Numbered from the stretch's first letter, positions 45,541-58,783 are shown. The stretch: DNA of 64,000 nucleotides from Pisaster brevispinus (GCA_023634235.1 JAMKCF010000011.1:4792001-4856000); one strand, 5' to 3'. The notes: a model not told the origin generated them from the letters alone. Made by a program: numbers and translations.

Positions 45541-46129
45541 CAAATTAATCTCAAATATTCTCAAGGCAAGGGAAAGTGGTCTTAAAAACTTCATACTATG
45601 ATACTTACTCTAATTACTGTGTGTTATGTTTTCAGTTTATTCACGGGGGTGCTTTGTGTTTACTGCGATCCCAACTATTTGGGACGTCTCAACTTTACAC
45701 TCAAGTTTGGACCAGTCCCAACTATAGTTGGGACATGACAATTGTAAAGTTGGGGCGGAACACGATGACGCTTTCAGTTTCAAATTAGGCCTATGCATTT
45801 AATGTCCCTTCTCTTGGAAAACCAACACTGTAATTAATCTCAAATATTCTCAAAGGCAAGGGAAAGTGGTCTTATAAACTTCATACTATGATCTTGACTT
45901 GTTTTTTTTAGTTCATTCATGGGGGCTAGGGCTAGGGCTAGGGCTGGGGCTAGGGCTAGGGCTAGGGCTAGGGCTAGGGCTAGGGCTAGGACTAGGATTA
46001 GGGCTAGGGCTAGGGCTGTGGCCAGGGCTATGGCTAGAGCTAGGGCTAGGGCTAGGGCTAGGTGAGGGAAAGTGGTCTTATAAACTTCATACTATGATCT
46101 TGACTTGTTTTTTTTTAGTTCATTCATGG
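45541..46129. repeat. Three direct repeats preceding and between telomeric tracts
   Basis: The phrase 'gggaaagtggtctta.aaacttcatactatgat' occurs at about 45570, 45861 and 46066. The last two are followed by cttgactt, a T run and 'agttcattcatgg', and then a block of ctaggg repeats. The unit of flank plus telomeric block has therefore been duplicated. Confidence 0.8.
45715..45734. repeat. Perfect 20-bp palindrome (gtcccaactatagttgggac)
   Basis: Self-complementary over 20 bases. A shorter inverted repeat, tcccaactatttggga, lies 40 bases to the left. The reverse complement of this area matches the 24,000-24,060 segment. Confidence 0.85.
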
Positions 46130-46555
46130 GGCTAGGGCTAGGGCTAGGGCTAGGACTGGGGCTAGGGCTAGGGCTAGGGCTAGGGCTAGGGCTAGGGCTA
46201 GAGCTAGGGCTAGGGCTAGGGCTAGGTGATGGTAAGGTTAGGGCTAGGGCTAGGGCGAGGGCGAGGGCGAGGGCGATGGTGAGGGTTAGGGTAAGGGGTA
46301 GGGTTAGGGTTAGGGTTAGGGTTAGGGTTAGGGTAAGGGTTAGGGTTAGGGGTTAGGGGTTAGGGTTAGAGGTTAGGGTTAGGGGTTAGGGTTATGGGTT
46401 AGGTTAGGGTAAGGGTTAGGGTTGGGGTTAGGGTTGGGGTTAGGGGTTGGGGTTGGGGTTAAGGGTTGGGGTTAGGGTAAGGGTTTGGGTTTGGGTAAGG
46501 GTTTGGATAAGGGTTAGGGTTAGTTTTAGGGTTAGAGTAAGGGTTAGGGTTAGGG
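45921..46555. repeat. Interstitial telomere-type tract: GGGCTA to GGGTTA
   Basis: (gggcta)n fills 45921-46062 and 46129-46245. It then changes through gggcga (46249-46275) to ggttagggtt and finally gggg-containing variants (ggggtt). The G-rich strand is the plus strand throughout. Genes lie on both sides, so this is internal to a chromosome arm. The LGLGLGL and RVRVRV frames are translations of the repeat. Confidence 0.95.
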
Positions 46556-49500
46556 TGCGTTTTTCAAATTTTGGCTCATTTTTCCAAAAAATGCTGGAAT
46601 TACCCCTTGTAAGTTTTTTCAAATTTTGGGCCCAAATTTTGATAAAAGTGCTGGACTTACCCCTTGTGTTTTTTTCTAAATCTTGAGAAATATGTCACAA
46701 AAATGCTAGACTTACCCCTTTTGATTTTTCCTTTTTGGGCAAAAATTCGATAAAAAATACTGGCTAGGGTTAGGGTTTGGATAAGGGTTAGGGTTAGGGT
46801 TAGGGTAAGGGTTATGGTTAGGGTGTGTTTTTCAAATTTTGACTCCTTTTTCAAAAAAAATGCTGGACTTACCCCTATAAGTTTTGTCAAATTTTGGGCC
46901 CAATTTGGATCAAAGTGCTGGACTTACCCCTTGTGATTTTGTTCAATTTTGGGCAAAACTTTTATAAAAATGTTTGACATACCTATAGTGATTTTTTTTT
47001 TCAATTTTGGGCAAAATTTTGAAAAAAAATGCTGGACTTACCCCTTGTGTTTTTTTCTAAATCTTGAGAAATATGTCACAAAAATGCTAGACTTACCCCT
47101 TTTGATTTTTCCTTTTTGGGCAAAAATTCGATAAAAAATACTGGCTAGGGTTAGGGTTTGGATAAGGGTTAGGGTTAGGGTTAGGGTTAGGGTAAGGGTT
47201 ATGGTTAGGGTGTGTTTTTCAAATTTTGACTCATTTTTCAAAAAAAATGCTGGACTTACCCCTATAAGTTTTGTCAAATTTTGGGCCCAATTTTGATAAA
47301 AGTGCTGGACTTACCCCTTGTGATTTTGTTCAATTTTGGGCAAAACTTTGAAAAATGCTGGACTTACCCCTTGTGTTTTTTCTAAATCCTAAATGCTGGA
47401 CTTACCCCTTTTGATTTTTTCCTTTTTGGGCAAAAATTTGATAACAAATACTAGCTAGGGTTAGGGTTTGGATAAGGGTTAGGGTTAGGGTTGGGGTTAG
47501 GGTAAGGGATAGGGTTAGGGTGCGATTTTCAAATTTTGGCTCATTTTCCCAAAAAAATGCTGGACTTACCCCTATAAGTTTTGTCAAATTTTGGGCCCAA
47601 TTTGGATCAAAGTGCTGGACTTACCCCTTGTGATTTTGTTCAATTTTGGGCAAAACTTTTATAAAAATGCTTGACATACCTATAGTGATTTTTTTTTTTC
47701 AATTTTGGGCAAAATTTTGAAAAAAAATGCTGGACTTACCCCTTTTTGATTTTTCTAAATCTTGAGAAATATGTCACAAAAATGCTAGACTTACCCCTTT
47801 TGATTTTTCCTTTTTGGGCAAAAATTCGAAAAAAAATACTGGCTAGGGTTAGGGTTTGGATAAGGGTTAGGGTTAGGGTTAGGGTAAGGGTTATGGTTAG
47901 GGTGTGTTTTTCAAATTTTGACTCATTTTTCAAAAAAATGCTGGACTTACCCCTTGTAAGTTTTGTCAAATTTTGGGCCCAATTTGGATAAAAGTGCTGG
48001 ACTTACCCCTTGTGTTTTTTTCTAAATCCTAAATGCTGGACTTACCCCTTTTGATTTTTTCCTTTTTGGGCAAACATTTGATAACAAATACTAGCTAGGG
48101 TTAGGGTTTGGATAAGGGTTAGGGTTAGGGTTGGGGTTAGGGTAAGGGATAGGGTTAGGGTGCGATTTTCAAATTTTGGCTCATTTTCCCAAAAAATGCT
48201 GGACTTACCCCTATAAGTTTTGTCAAATTTTGGGCCCAATTTGGATCAAAGTGCTGGACTTACCCCTTGTGATTTTGTTAAATTTTGGGCTATTTTTGAT
48301 AAAAATGCTTGACCTACAAATAGTGATTTTGTTTCCTTTTTGGGCAAAAATTTGATAACAAATACTAGCTAGGGTTAGGGTTTGGATAAGGGTTAGGGTT
48401 AAGGTTAGGGTAAGGGTTAGGGTTAGGGTGTGTTTTTCAAATTTTGACTCATTTTTCAAAAAAATGCTGGACTTACCCCTTGTAAGTTTTGTCAAATTTT
48501 GGGCCCAATTTGGATAAAAGTGCTGGACTTACCCTTTGTGTTTTTTTCTAAATTTTGAGAAAAATTTTGAGAAAAATGTCACAAAATAGCTGGACTTACC
48601 CCTTTTGATTTTTCCTTTTTGGGCAAAAAATTAATAAAAAATACTAGCTAGGTTAGGGTTTGGATAAGGGTTAGGGTAAGGGTGAGGGTTAGGGTGTGTT
48701 TTTCAAATTTTTACTCATTTTTCCAAAAAATGCTGGACTTACCCCTTGTAAGTTTTGTCAAATTTGTGGCCCAAATTTGGATAAAAGTGCTGGACTTACC
48801 CCTTGTGTTTTTTTCTAAATTTTGAGAAAAATGTCACAAAATAGCTGGACTTACCCCTTCTGATTTTTTTCCTTTTTCGGGCAAAAATTTGATTAAAAAA
48901 AACTGGCTATGGTTAGGGTTCGAATAAGGGTTATGGTCAGGGTAAGGGTTAGTGTTAGGGTAAGGGTTAGGGTTAGGGTGTGTTTTTCAAATTTTGACTC
49001 ATTTTTCAAAAAAATGCTGGGCTTTACCCCTTGTAAGTTTTTTCAAATTTTGGGCCCAAATTTGGATAAAAGTGCTGGACTTACCCCTTGTGATTTTGTT
49101 CAATTTTGGGCAAAACTTTCTTAAAAATGCTGGTCATACCTATAGTGATTTTTTTTTCAATTTTGGGCAAAATTTTGAAAAAAAATGCTGGACTTACCCT
49201 TTTTGATTTTTCCTTTTTGGGCAAAAATTTGATAAAAAATACTGGCTAGGGTTAGGGTTTGGATAAGGGTTAGGGTTAGGGTTAGGGTAAGGGTTAGGGT
49301 TAGGGTGTGTTTTTCAAATTTTGACTCATTTTTCAAAAAAATGCTGGACTTACCCCTTGTAAGTTTTGTCAAAATTTGGGCCCAAATTTGGATAAAAGTG
49401 CTGGACTTACCCCTTGTGTTTTTTTCTAAATTTTGAGAAAAATGTCACAAAAATGCTAGACTTACCCCTTTTGATTTTTTCCTTATTGGGCAAAAAATTA

Positions 49501-52500
49501 ATAAAAAATACTGGCTAGGGTTAGGGTTTGGATAAGGGTTAGGGTTAGGGTTAGGGTAAGGGTTTATGGTTAGGGTTTATGGTTAGGGTGTGTTTTTCAA
49601 ATGTTGACTAATTTTTCCAAAAAATGCTGGACTTACCCCTTGTAAGTTTTGTCAAATTTTGGGCCCAAATTTGGATAAAAGTGCTGACCTTACCCCTTGT
49701 GATTTTGTTCAATTTTGGGTAAAACTTTCTTAAAAATGCTGGTCATACCTATAGTGATTTTTTTTTCAATTTTGGGCAAAATTGTGAAAAAAAAGGCTGG
49801 ACTTACCCCTTGTGTTTTTTTCTAAATCTTGATAAATGTGTCACAAAAATGCTAGTCTTACCCGTTTTGATTTTTCCTTTTTGGGCAAAAATTTGATTAA
49901 AAATACTGGCTAGGGTTAGGGTTTGGATAAGGGTTAGGGTTAGGGTTAGGGTAAGGGTTAGGGTTAGGGTGTGTTTTTCAAATTTGGACTCATTTTTCCC
50001 AAAAATGCTGGACTTACCCCTTGTTAGTTTTGTCAAATTTTGGGCCGAAATTTTGATAAAAGTCCTGGACTTACCCCTTGTGATTTTGTTCAATTTTGGG
50101 CAAAACTTTCTTAAAAATGCTGGACATACCTATAGTGATTTTTTTTTTAATTTTGGGCAAAATTTTGAAAAAAATGCTGGACCTACCCCTTGTGTTTTTT
50201 TTTAAATCTTGAGAAATATGTCACAAAAATGCTGGACTTACCCTTTTTGATTTTTTCTTTTTGGGCAAAAATTTGATAAAAAATACTGGCTAGGGTTAGG
50301 GTTTGGATAAGGGTTAGGGTTAGGGTTAGGGTAAGGGTTAGGGTTAGGGTGTGTTTTTCAAATTTTGACTCATTTTTCAAAAAAATGCTGGACTTAACCC
50401 TTGTAAGTTTTGTCAAATTTTGGGCCCAATTTGGATCAAAGTGCTGGACTTACCCCCTTGTGATTTTGTTCAATTTTGGGCAAAACTTTAAAAAAAATGC
50501 TGGACATACCTATAGTGATTTTTTTTTCAATTTTGGGCAAAATTGTGAAAAAAATGCTGGACTTACCCCTTGTGTTTTTTCTAAATCCTAAATGCTGGAC
50601 TTACCCCTTTTGATTTTTTCCTTTTTGGGCAAACATTTGATAACAAATACTAGCTAGGGTTAGGGTTTGGATAAGGGTTAGGGTTAGGGTTAGGGTAAGG
50701 GTTAGGGTTAGGGTGTGTTTTTCAAATTTTGACTCAATTTTCCTAAAAATGCTGGACTTACCCCTTGTAAGTTTTGTCAAATTTTGGTTCCAAATTTGGA
50801 TAAAAGTGCTGGACTTACCCCTTGTGATTTTGTTCAATTTTGGGCAAAACTTTAAAAAAAATGCTGGACATACCTATAGTGATTTTTTTTTCAATTTTGG
50901 GCAAAATTGTGAAAAAAATGCTGGACTTACCCCTTGTGTTTTTTCTTTTTATGGCAAAAATTTGATTAAAAAAACTGCCTAGGGTTATGGTTTGGATAAG
51001 GGTTAGGGTTAGGGTAAGGGTAAGGGTTAGGGTTAGGGTGTGTTTTTCAAATTTTGACTCATTTAAAAAAAAAATGCTGGACTTACCCCTTCTAAGTTTT
51101 GTCAAATTTTTGGCCGAAATTTGGATAAAAGTGCTGGACTTACCCCTTGTGATTTTGTTCAATTTTGGGCTATATTTGATAAAAATGCTGGACCTACAAA
51201 TAGTGATTTTGTTTCCTTTTTGGGCAAAAATTTGATAAAAAATACTGGCAAGGGTTAGGGTTTGGATAAGGGTTAGGGTTAGGGTTAGGGTAAGGGTTAG
51301 GGTTAGGGTGTGTTTTTCAAATTTGGCTCAATTTTCCTAAAAATGCTGGACTTACCCCTTGTAAGTTTTGTCAAATTTTGGGCCCAAATTTGGATAAAAG
51401 TCCTGGACTTACCCCTTGTGATTTTGTTCAATTTTGGGCAAAACTTTCTTAAAAATGCTGGACATACCTATAGTGATTTTTTTTTTAATTTTGGGCAAAA
51501 TTTTGAAAAAAATGCTGGACTTACCCCTTGTGTTTTTTTTTAAATCTTGAGAAATATGTCACAAAAATGCTGGACTTACCCTTTTTGATTTTTTCTTTTT
51601 GGGCAAAAATTTGATAAAAAATACTGGCTAGGGTTAGGGTTTGGATAAGGGTTAGGGTTAGGGTTAGGGTAAGGGTTAGGGTTAGGGTGTGTTTTTCAAA
51701 TTTTGACTCATTTTTCAAAAAAATGCTGGACTTAACCCTTGTAAGTTTTGTCAAATTTTGGGCCCAATTTGGATCAAAGTGCTGGACTTACCCCTTGTGA
51801 TTTTGTTCAATTTTGGGCAAAACTTTGAAAAATGCTGGACTTACCCCTTGTGTTTTTTCTAAATCCTAAATGCTGGACTTACCCCTTTCGATTTTTTCCT
51901 TTTTGGGCAAACATTTGATAACAAATACTAGCTAGGGTTAGGGTTTGGATAAGGGTTAGGGTTAGGGTTAGGGTAAGGGTTAGGGTTAGGGTGTGTTTTT
52001 CAAATTTTGACTCAATTTTCCTAAAAATGCTGGACTTACCCCTTGTAAGTTTTGTCAAATTTTAGTTCCAAATTTGGATAAAAGTGCTGGACTTACCCCT
52101 TGTGATTTTGTTCAATTTTGGGCAAAACTTTAAAAAAAATGCTGGACATACCTATAGTGATTTTTTTTTTAATTTTGGGCAAAATTGTGAAAAAAAAGCT
52201 GGACTTACCCCTTGTGTTTTTTTTTAAATCTTGAGAAATATGTCACAAAAATGCTGGACTTACCCTTTTTGATTTTTTCTTTTTGGGCAAAAATTTGATA
52301 AAAAATACTGGCTAGGGTTAGGGTTTGGATAAGGGTTAGGGTAAGGGTTAGGGTAAGGGTTAGGGTTAGGGTAAGGGTTAGGGTTAGGGTGTGTTTTTCA
52401 AATTTTGACTAATTTTTCAAAAAAATGCTGGACTTACCCCTTGTAAGTTTTGTCAAATTTTGGGCCCAATTTGGATCAAAGTGCTGGACTTACCCCTTGT

Positions 52501-54240
52501 GATTTTGTTCAATTTTGTGCAAAACTTTGAAAAATGCTGGACTTACCCCTTGTGTTTTTTCTAAATCCTAAATGCTGGACTTACCCCTTTTGATTTTTTC
52601 CTTTTTGGGCAAACATTTGATAACAAATACTAGCTAGGGTTAGGGTTTGGATAAGGGTTAGGGTTAGGGTTAGGGTAAGGGTTAGGGTTAGGGTGTGTTT
52701 TTCAAATTTTGACTCAATTTTCCTAAAAATGCTGGACTTACCCCTTGTAAGTTTTGTCAAATTTTGGTTCCAAATTTGGATAAAAGTGCTGGACTTACCC
52801 CTTGCGATTTTGTTCAATTTTGGGCAAAACTTTAAAAAAAATGCTGGACATACCTATAGTGATTTTTTTTCAATTTTGGGCAAAATTGTGAAAAAAATGC
52901 TGGACTTACCCCTTGTGTTTTTTCTTTTTATGGCAAAAATTTGATTAAAAAAACTGCCTAGGGTTATGGTTTGGATAAGGGTTAGGGTTAGGGTAAGGGT
53001 AAGGGTTAGGGTTAGGGTGTGTTTTTCAAATTTTGACTCATTTAAAAAAAAAATGCTGGACTTACCCCTTCTAAGTTTTGTCAAATTTTTGGCCGAAATT
53101 TGGATAAAAGTGCTGGACTTACCCCTTGTGATTTTGTTCAATTTTGGGCTATATTTGATAAAAATGCTGGACCTACAAATAGTGATTTTGTTTCCTTTTT
53201 GGGCAAAAATTTGATAAAAAATACTGGCAAGGGTTAGGGTTTGGATAAGGGTTAGGGTTAGGCTTAGGGTTAGGGTAAGGGTTAGGGTTAGGGTGTGTTT
53301 TTCAAATTTTGACTCATTTTTCCAAAAAATGCTGGACTTACCCCTCGTAAGTTTTGTCAAATTTGGGGCAAAATTTTGAAAAATATGCTGGACTTACCGC
53401 TTGTGTTTTTTTCTAAATCTTTAGAAATATGTCACAAAAATGCTGGACTTACCCCTTTTGATTTTTTTTTTGGTCAAAAATTTGATAAAAAATACTGGCT
53501 AGGGTTAGGGTTTGGATAAGGGTTAGGGTTAGGGTTAGGGTAAGGGTTAGGGTTAGGGTAAGGGTTAGGGTTAGGGTGTGTTTTTCGAATTTTGACTCAA
53601 TTTTCCTAAAAATGCTGGACTTACCCCTTGTAAGTTTTGTCAAATTTTGGGCCCAAATTTGGATAACTGTGCTGGACTTACCCCTTGTGATTTTGTTCAA
53701 TTTTGGGCAAAACTTTTAAAAAATTGCTGGATATACCTATAGTGATTTTTTTTTCAATTTTGGGCAAAATTTTGAAAAAAAATGCTGGACTACCCCTTGT
53801 GTTTTTTTCTAAATCTTGATAAATATGTCACAAAAATGCTGGACTCACCCCTTTTGATTTTTTTCTTTTTGGGCAAAAATTTGATAAAAAATACTGGATA
53901 GGGTTAGGGTTTGGATAAGGGTTAGGGTTAGGGTTAGGGTAAGGGTTAGGTTTAGGGTTTCTTTTTCAATTTTGACTCAATTGTCCTAAAAATGCTGGAC
54001 TTACCCCTTGTAAGTTTTGTCAAATTTTGGGCCCAAATTTGGATAAAAGTGCTGGACTTACCCCTTGTGATTTTGTTCAATTTTGGGCAAAACTTTCTTA
54101 AAAATGCTTGACATACCAATAGTGATTTTGTTTCCTTTTGGGGCAAAAATTTGATAAAAATACTGGCTAGGGTTAGGATTTGGGTAATGGTTAGGGTTAG
54201 GGTTAGGGTTATAAGGGTTAGGGTTAGGGTGCTGGACTTA
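46556..54240. repeat. Satellite array with ~24 embedded telomeric blocks
   Basis: Each composite unit has a telomeric block (ctggctagggttagggttt then ggataagggttagggtt) of 70-110 bases. An AT-rich part of two to five ~70-base subunits follows, each holding 'atgctggacttacccctt' and 'ttcaattttgggcaaaa'. Block starts occur at about 46761, 47141, 47451, 47839, 48091, 48363, 48642, 48900, 49241, 49510, 49905, 50285, 50649, 50975, 51243, 51623, 51928, 52308, 52629, 52954, 53222, 53495, 53894 and 54163. A higher-order copy is visible: 50.60-51.25 kb recurs at 52.58-53.23 kb, 1979-1980 bases later. Frames reading LTLTLTL or SFVKFWAQ are repeat translations. Confidence 0.95.
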
Positions 54241-54700
54241 CCTGTTGTAAGTTGTCAAATTTTGTGCCCAGGACTTATCCATTTTGGGGGGTTCAAACTT
54301 TTTAATAAAAAATGCACAAAAATGCTGGACTTACCCCTTGTAAAGTTTTCAATTTTTTGGCCCAATCTTGACAAAAGTGCAAGACTTACCCCTTGTAATT
54401 TTTTTCAAATTTGTGGCCCAATATTAAAAAAAATTGCGGACTTTACAGTTTGTGCTTTTTCCTAATTTTTTGCCCAATTTTGAAAAAAATGCTGGACTCA
54501 ATCTTTGTAATTTGGTCATTTGATCATTTTGCGAAAAAAAGCTGGACTCACCTTTTTGTAAGTTTATCAATTTTGGACCCATTTTGTTATAAAAGTGCTG
54601 GACTTATCCTTTTGTGTTTTATTTTTTTTCTGGCCCTGTGCTGGACTAACCTCTTGCGATTTTTTCAAGTTGGATTAAAATGCCGAATAAAAGTCATTTA
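54241..54700. repeat. Decayed edge of the satellite, no telomeric blocks
   Basis: Five or six diverged 'gctggacttacc' subunits continue after the last telomeric block with more substitutions, then fade out near 54670. Edge decay of this kind is common where unequal exchange no longer homogenises an array. Confidence 0.85.
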
Positions 54701-56150
54701 TTTGTAAAACATCATCTGAAATGCACAAAAATACTTTCAGTATATTTTTGACGGTTCAATCAATTACTATTTGCGGTCAGGGGCGTTAACGCATTTTAGG
54801 GTAAAAATAACCAGTAAGTACAAACGATAAAGACATTAAGAACATTACCTATAATAATTTATTCACGGATGTCTCAATATTTGGTGATAGTTAATATTGA
54901 TGTTTCATCATCACTGTACACTAGATTTACATACTGTAGCCAGTAATATATAATAAATTATGCAACGATATTCGTAAAACACTTTGAGGGCTTTGCGACA
55001 CAAAGATAAAATTTAACTTTCCATGGATTCACTGATTCTCCTTGTCACCGACGAAATAATACGCTCAAATGCAAACAGAGGGCGCCCTCTCCCGACTATG
55101 ACTTTCCCCCTGACGGTTACCACACTGCATGTAGGCCTACACACACTCAGCACAGTAATCTTGATAAGTTGGGTACCTCTACTAACGCCCCCCTTACTTA
55201 GACGTACCGGTAGTTGGTCAGTCTTTTAATAAGTAAACCCGCATAGCCACCAACAAGCACACTGCACACGATGGTTCACACATTGCAAATTTTGCCTCTT
55301 TTATTCTTTTCTTTGTCACTGTACTTTAAATCCCTCCCAAATAGACCAGGTGACCTCTGTTTACAAAAAGACCGACCTCGTACATTCCAGGGCCTTTCTG
55401 GCCGGCGAGAAAACGCACTGGTCTAATGGAAATTTCAAACGTGCCTCATAGTTCCCACATCCAAGAGTTACATAAATAACAGCTGAACACGTTTTTTTAC
55501 TTATGCCTTCTCCATTCACATTAAAGATTGATACTAATCAGTCAGTGCAATCTCAATAACGATTGAATGCTTTCTTTTATTAAACTGTGTACAAAAAGTG
55601 CCTGGAGGAAGACCAGCAGGCAAATATCACGAAAGCAGTGCGTTACTTGCGCCATGACCATGACGTAAAGATTCTTAAACTCGGCTGTGGCTCTTTTGTA
55701 AACGATGTCACAGGATCCACGGTTTATACTTATAAAACAATCATCCTTGTGGAACTCCGCTCTCTACCGAATTCCCCTTTGGAGACCTCGTATTCCCATT
55801 GACTTCAGTCTCCTGAAGGCAGCGGACAATTACAACACCCGATACATCGAAAACCTCTCTCAGTTCCCTCATTGTTTTGGACTCTCTTTTCAAACCGTGG
55901 AAGTCCTCAATTTTACACGCCACTCGGATCCCGTTTGTATAAATCAACAGATACACACGCCCACTCCTCCACACGTTTGTCTGCACACTTTCTCTGTTCC
56001 CTCAACGTTCTTCGACTAATTTGATTAATAAATGTATACACAAAATAAAGCCGATGACGTCATTTGTGTCAATGGCTCGACACGCTCATCGTCCCCACTC
56101 AAACACACCCAGCTCTTTATTGCATTCACTCTCTGGACATTCCATTGCTC
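54701..56150. other. Spacer, nothing recognised
   Basis: No coding exon or structured RNA could be supported. It includes a short palindromic gagggcgccctc at 55079-55090. Confidence 0.5.
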
Positions 56151-56157
56151 AGTAAGC

Positions 56158-56950
56158 TTAAGGAAAATCCTATTCTTGAACACTCTGTAAAAAAACACAG
56201 GGCTAGCACACAACGTGTGGACCCGAGAACAAAATAGCCCCACGTAAGGCCCCGCAGTATTTCCACCAGTATTGAATTAGAATAAGTTTTTTCTTAAGTG
56301 CAGAGAACAAAGGAATACCAACAGAGGGTATGTAACACAGAGCTACGTGTGTGGATATAAGTCCACATAGTGTTTTAAGTCCCTATGCAGTATGTGGACC
56401 TTTTTTGTTCTCGTCCACACTTTGTATGTAGCGTTAACACACTTGCAATCAGGACCTCATATTGTCCCCGTTTTTTATTGTATACATCTTTTAGCAACAG
56501 GTTCCATTGGTTTTTGTACATAATTTTCAACCTGTATACATTCTTCACAGCACCGAGGACCATATTGTCCCTTTCCTTGCAGATCCCCGGTTTGAATGTG
56601 TATACCTACCTACACCCCAAGTGTTTGATGTCTTTTAAAGTGGACCCTTCTTTGTTCATCTCTTTGTTCTTGTAAACCTGGACCCACTGTTTTCCTTTGT
56701 GATAGCAATCGTGGACATTGTCGGCTATGCGACCTCAGTGTGGATACTACTACAAACACACACCCCCAGGTCACCCTATAGTCACTCTGTTGCACTCACT
56801 CTGTACAGTACTTAAGGAAAACCCTATCCGTCAACACTGTGTGGACGTGTGCAAGTCCACAAAATGTTTTTAAGTCCCTACAAAATGTGGACCTCTTTTG
56901 TTGCCGGGTTCCACATTTTGTATGTAGCGTTACAACACCCACACACACTT
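56158..56950. repeat. Diverged direct repeats (~100-190 bp)
   Basis: 56351-56450 and 56839-56950 share gtgtgga, aagtccaca, ttttaagtccctay, tgtggacc.ttttttgtt and tttgtatgtagcgtta. Short flanking words (cttaaggaaaa.cctat at 56158 and 56813) repeat in the same order. An inverted scrap of the same motif is at 56210-56237. Probably an old segmental duplication or mobile element. Confidence 0.6.
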
Positions 56951-57000
56951 GTTTTCTCTGTGCTCTCCCATTGATATTGCACACCCTTATTCATTTTAAA

Positions 57001-57073
57001 TAATATTTTATTTATTTATTTATTTTTCATTCGTTAAATTTTGTACAAACATTCACACACACACACACACACC
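57001..57073. repeat. (ttta)n and (ca)n microsatellites
   Basis: A tttatttatttattt run at 57007-57026 and an acacac run at 57053-57073. Confidence 0.9.
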
Positions 57074-58783
57074 AACGTAAATAAATCGAGTATTTCTCTT
57101 GGTTCTGCTATTGTTAGCGCAGTCTCCATTGGTCTTGTACCGAGGACGTACTCACTCTGTCAAAACACACGGATACATTTGATAAAAGTTTCTTGTTTCA
57201 ACACATAAAAATACGCCCACAAACACAGTCTGCCTCAACGTACACTTTTTCAAAAATGGGAGTCTGCTTAAATAGCTTTCTTTGTAAATAATATACATCC
57301 GTCTTGTCACCACACACTTGGTTCATAATTATTGTGGTAAACGTCTTGCGAGATTATTTCGCCTGTAATGCCCTGCTGATTAGAAACCAAAAAAGTCTGT
57401 CGAAAAAGTTGACTCTCCAAAAACTCACACAAAGGCGAAGTTTTGGAGATTCAAACTTCCATGATGTCCGTTAGTGAATGCTGCAGCCAGAGATGCAGTT
57501 GGTACGTGCAGCACCTCGCTACTTGTGGATGGATTCGACGTTCTTTATGAAAATACTGGGATTTTTTGTTGTTGCTGTTTTCTCACCAAGTAGACACTTT
57601 GTTCAGTTGTAACATTCACAGGTGACTCGACACTTTGGTCTTTAAATCAGCATTGACGACAACCAATCTAACACCCAACGGAAACCCATTTAGTGAAATG
57701 ATACTTTGATGCTATCAACTATCAGTATGGAAGGCCAAAAAGTACAAATAAAAACATGAATTATTAAAGCGATTTGTGGACATATTCAGTGGCAATCACA
57801 CCACGCGAAGTCAACGACCAGACGGTCAGTTTACCACGCAACACAATACATTTTTTTCTGGATGTTTAAAGCTAATAATGTCTACGGGCAGATCCAAGTC
57901 ATTTGGAAGAAACTGTGCCATGTGCTGGATACGATATTTGGGCGTGCAATATTTTTTAACAAGACTTGGGATGGCGAACAATTTGTAATAGTTTATGTTT
58001 TTCTTCTCCTCCAGTTAGCTGTTACCGGTTCTCATTACTAACGTGTTAAGCTGAGCTTCCTATCACTGTAGGCCTATCCCTGGTTTTAAAATAGCTCCAC
58101 AGAATTTTTAATTTTATTATCTTTACAAGGTCGTAATACAGCGTTAAGACTTCAAAGGAGACCGGTCTCTCTGTATCACGTGACTGTTTTGCGGCCAATG
58201 AAAATACTGTGCTTTTACAGTAAAATATACCATTGAGACAATAATGCAACGAGTACGGAATTCGGGCCCTTAATGTCTAACTATCTAAGCCCGGGATTTA
58301 AGCCCCGGATTTCTAGACTGGTCTAGGGTGAACAAATGTGTCTGAACATTTTTTCAGAAAAATGCTCTGCAAGTACGGCCAGCTGTAAAGAACTCTTTCA
58401 ATCCATCCAAAGTCTTTCAATTACCTAGTCTCTGACTTCATTGCACCGAAGAATACCGACTAGGTGTTTATATTTCATCGGTTGTCAATATTGAATGAGC
58501 TCATTTGCTATTCTTTAATGTCCATTCCATTTGTTCACGCAGACAAAGTATCAGCGATAATTAAAAGAGCGATTAGTGAGCAGGTTCTTGACAACGTCCA
58601 TTGTTAAACACCCACTGAAACAGGTTTGCGTACCGCGATGTGAGGGGAAGGCCTACCTCCTCTACGTTTGAACGGTGTCAGATAAGGGTGAGTAGCCACG
58701 GAGCAGTGAGTGCGAACACACAGAAAGTGTGACAGGTCATTATTTTCTGAGCCACATCCAACGTTTCTTCCCATTCACGATCT
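57074..58783. other. Spacer downstream of the GPCR gene
   Basis: Lies 3' of the receptor stop codon on the minus strand and would include its 3' UTR. I see no other supported feature. Confidence 0.5.

Noticed and set aside
45383..45601. 72-codon plus-strand frame upstream of POLR3C
   Set aside because: No recognisable domain, and its end overlaps one of the direct repeats preceding the telomeric tract.
45899..53360. Long frames reading LGLGLGL, RVRVRV or TLTLTLTL
   Set aside because: They are translations of hexamer repeats in a satellite; all frames lack codon-level constraint.
45921..54240. A true chromosome end
   Set aside because: Unique sequence and genes lie on both sides, and the repeats are variant and interrupted.
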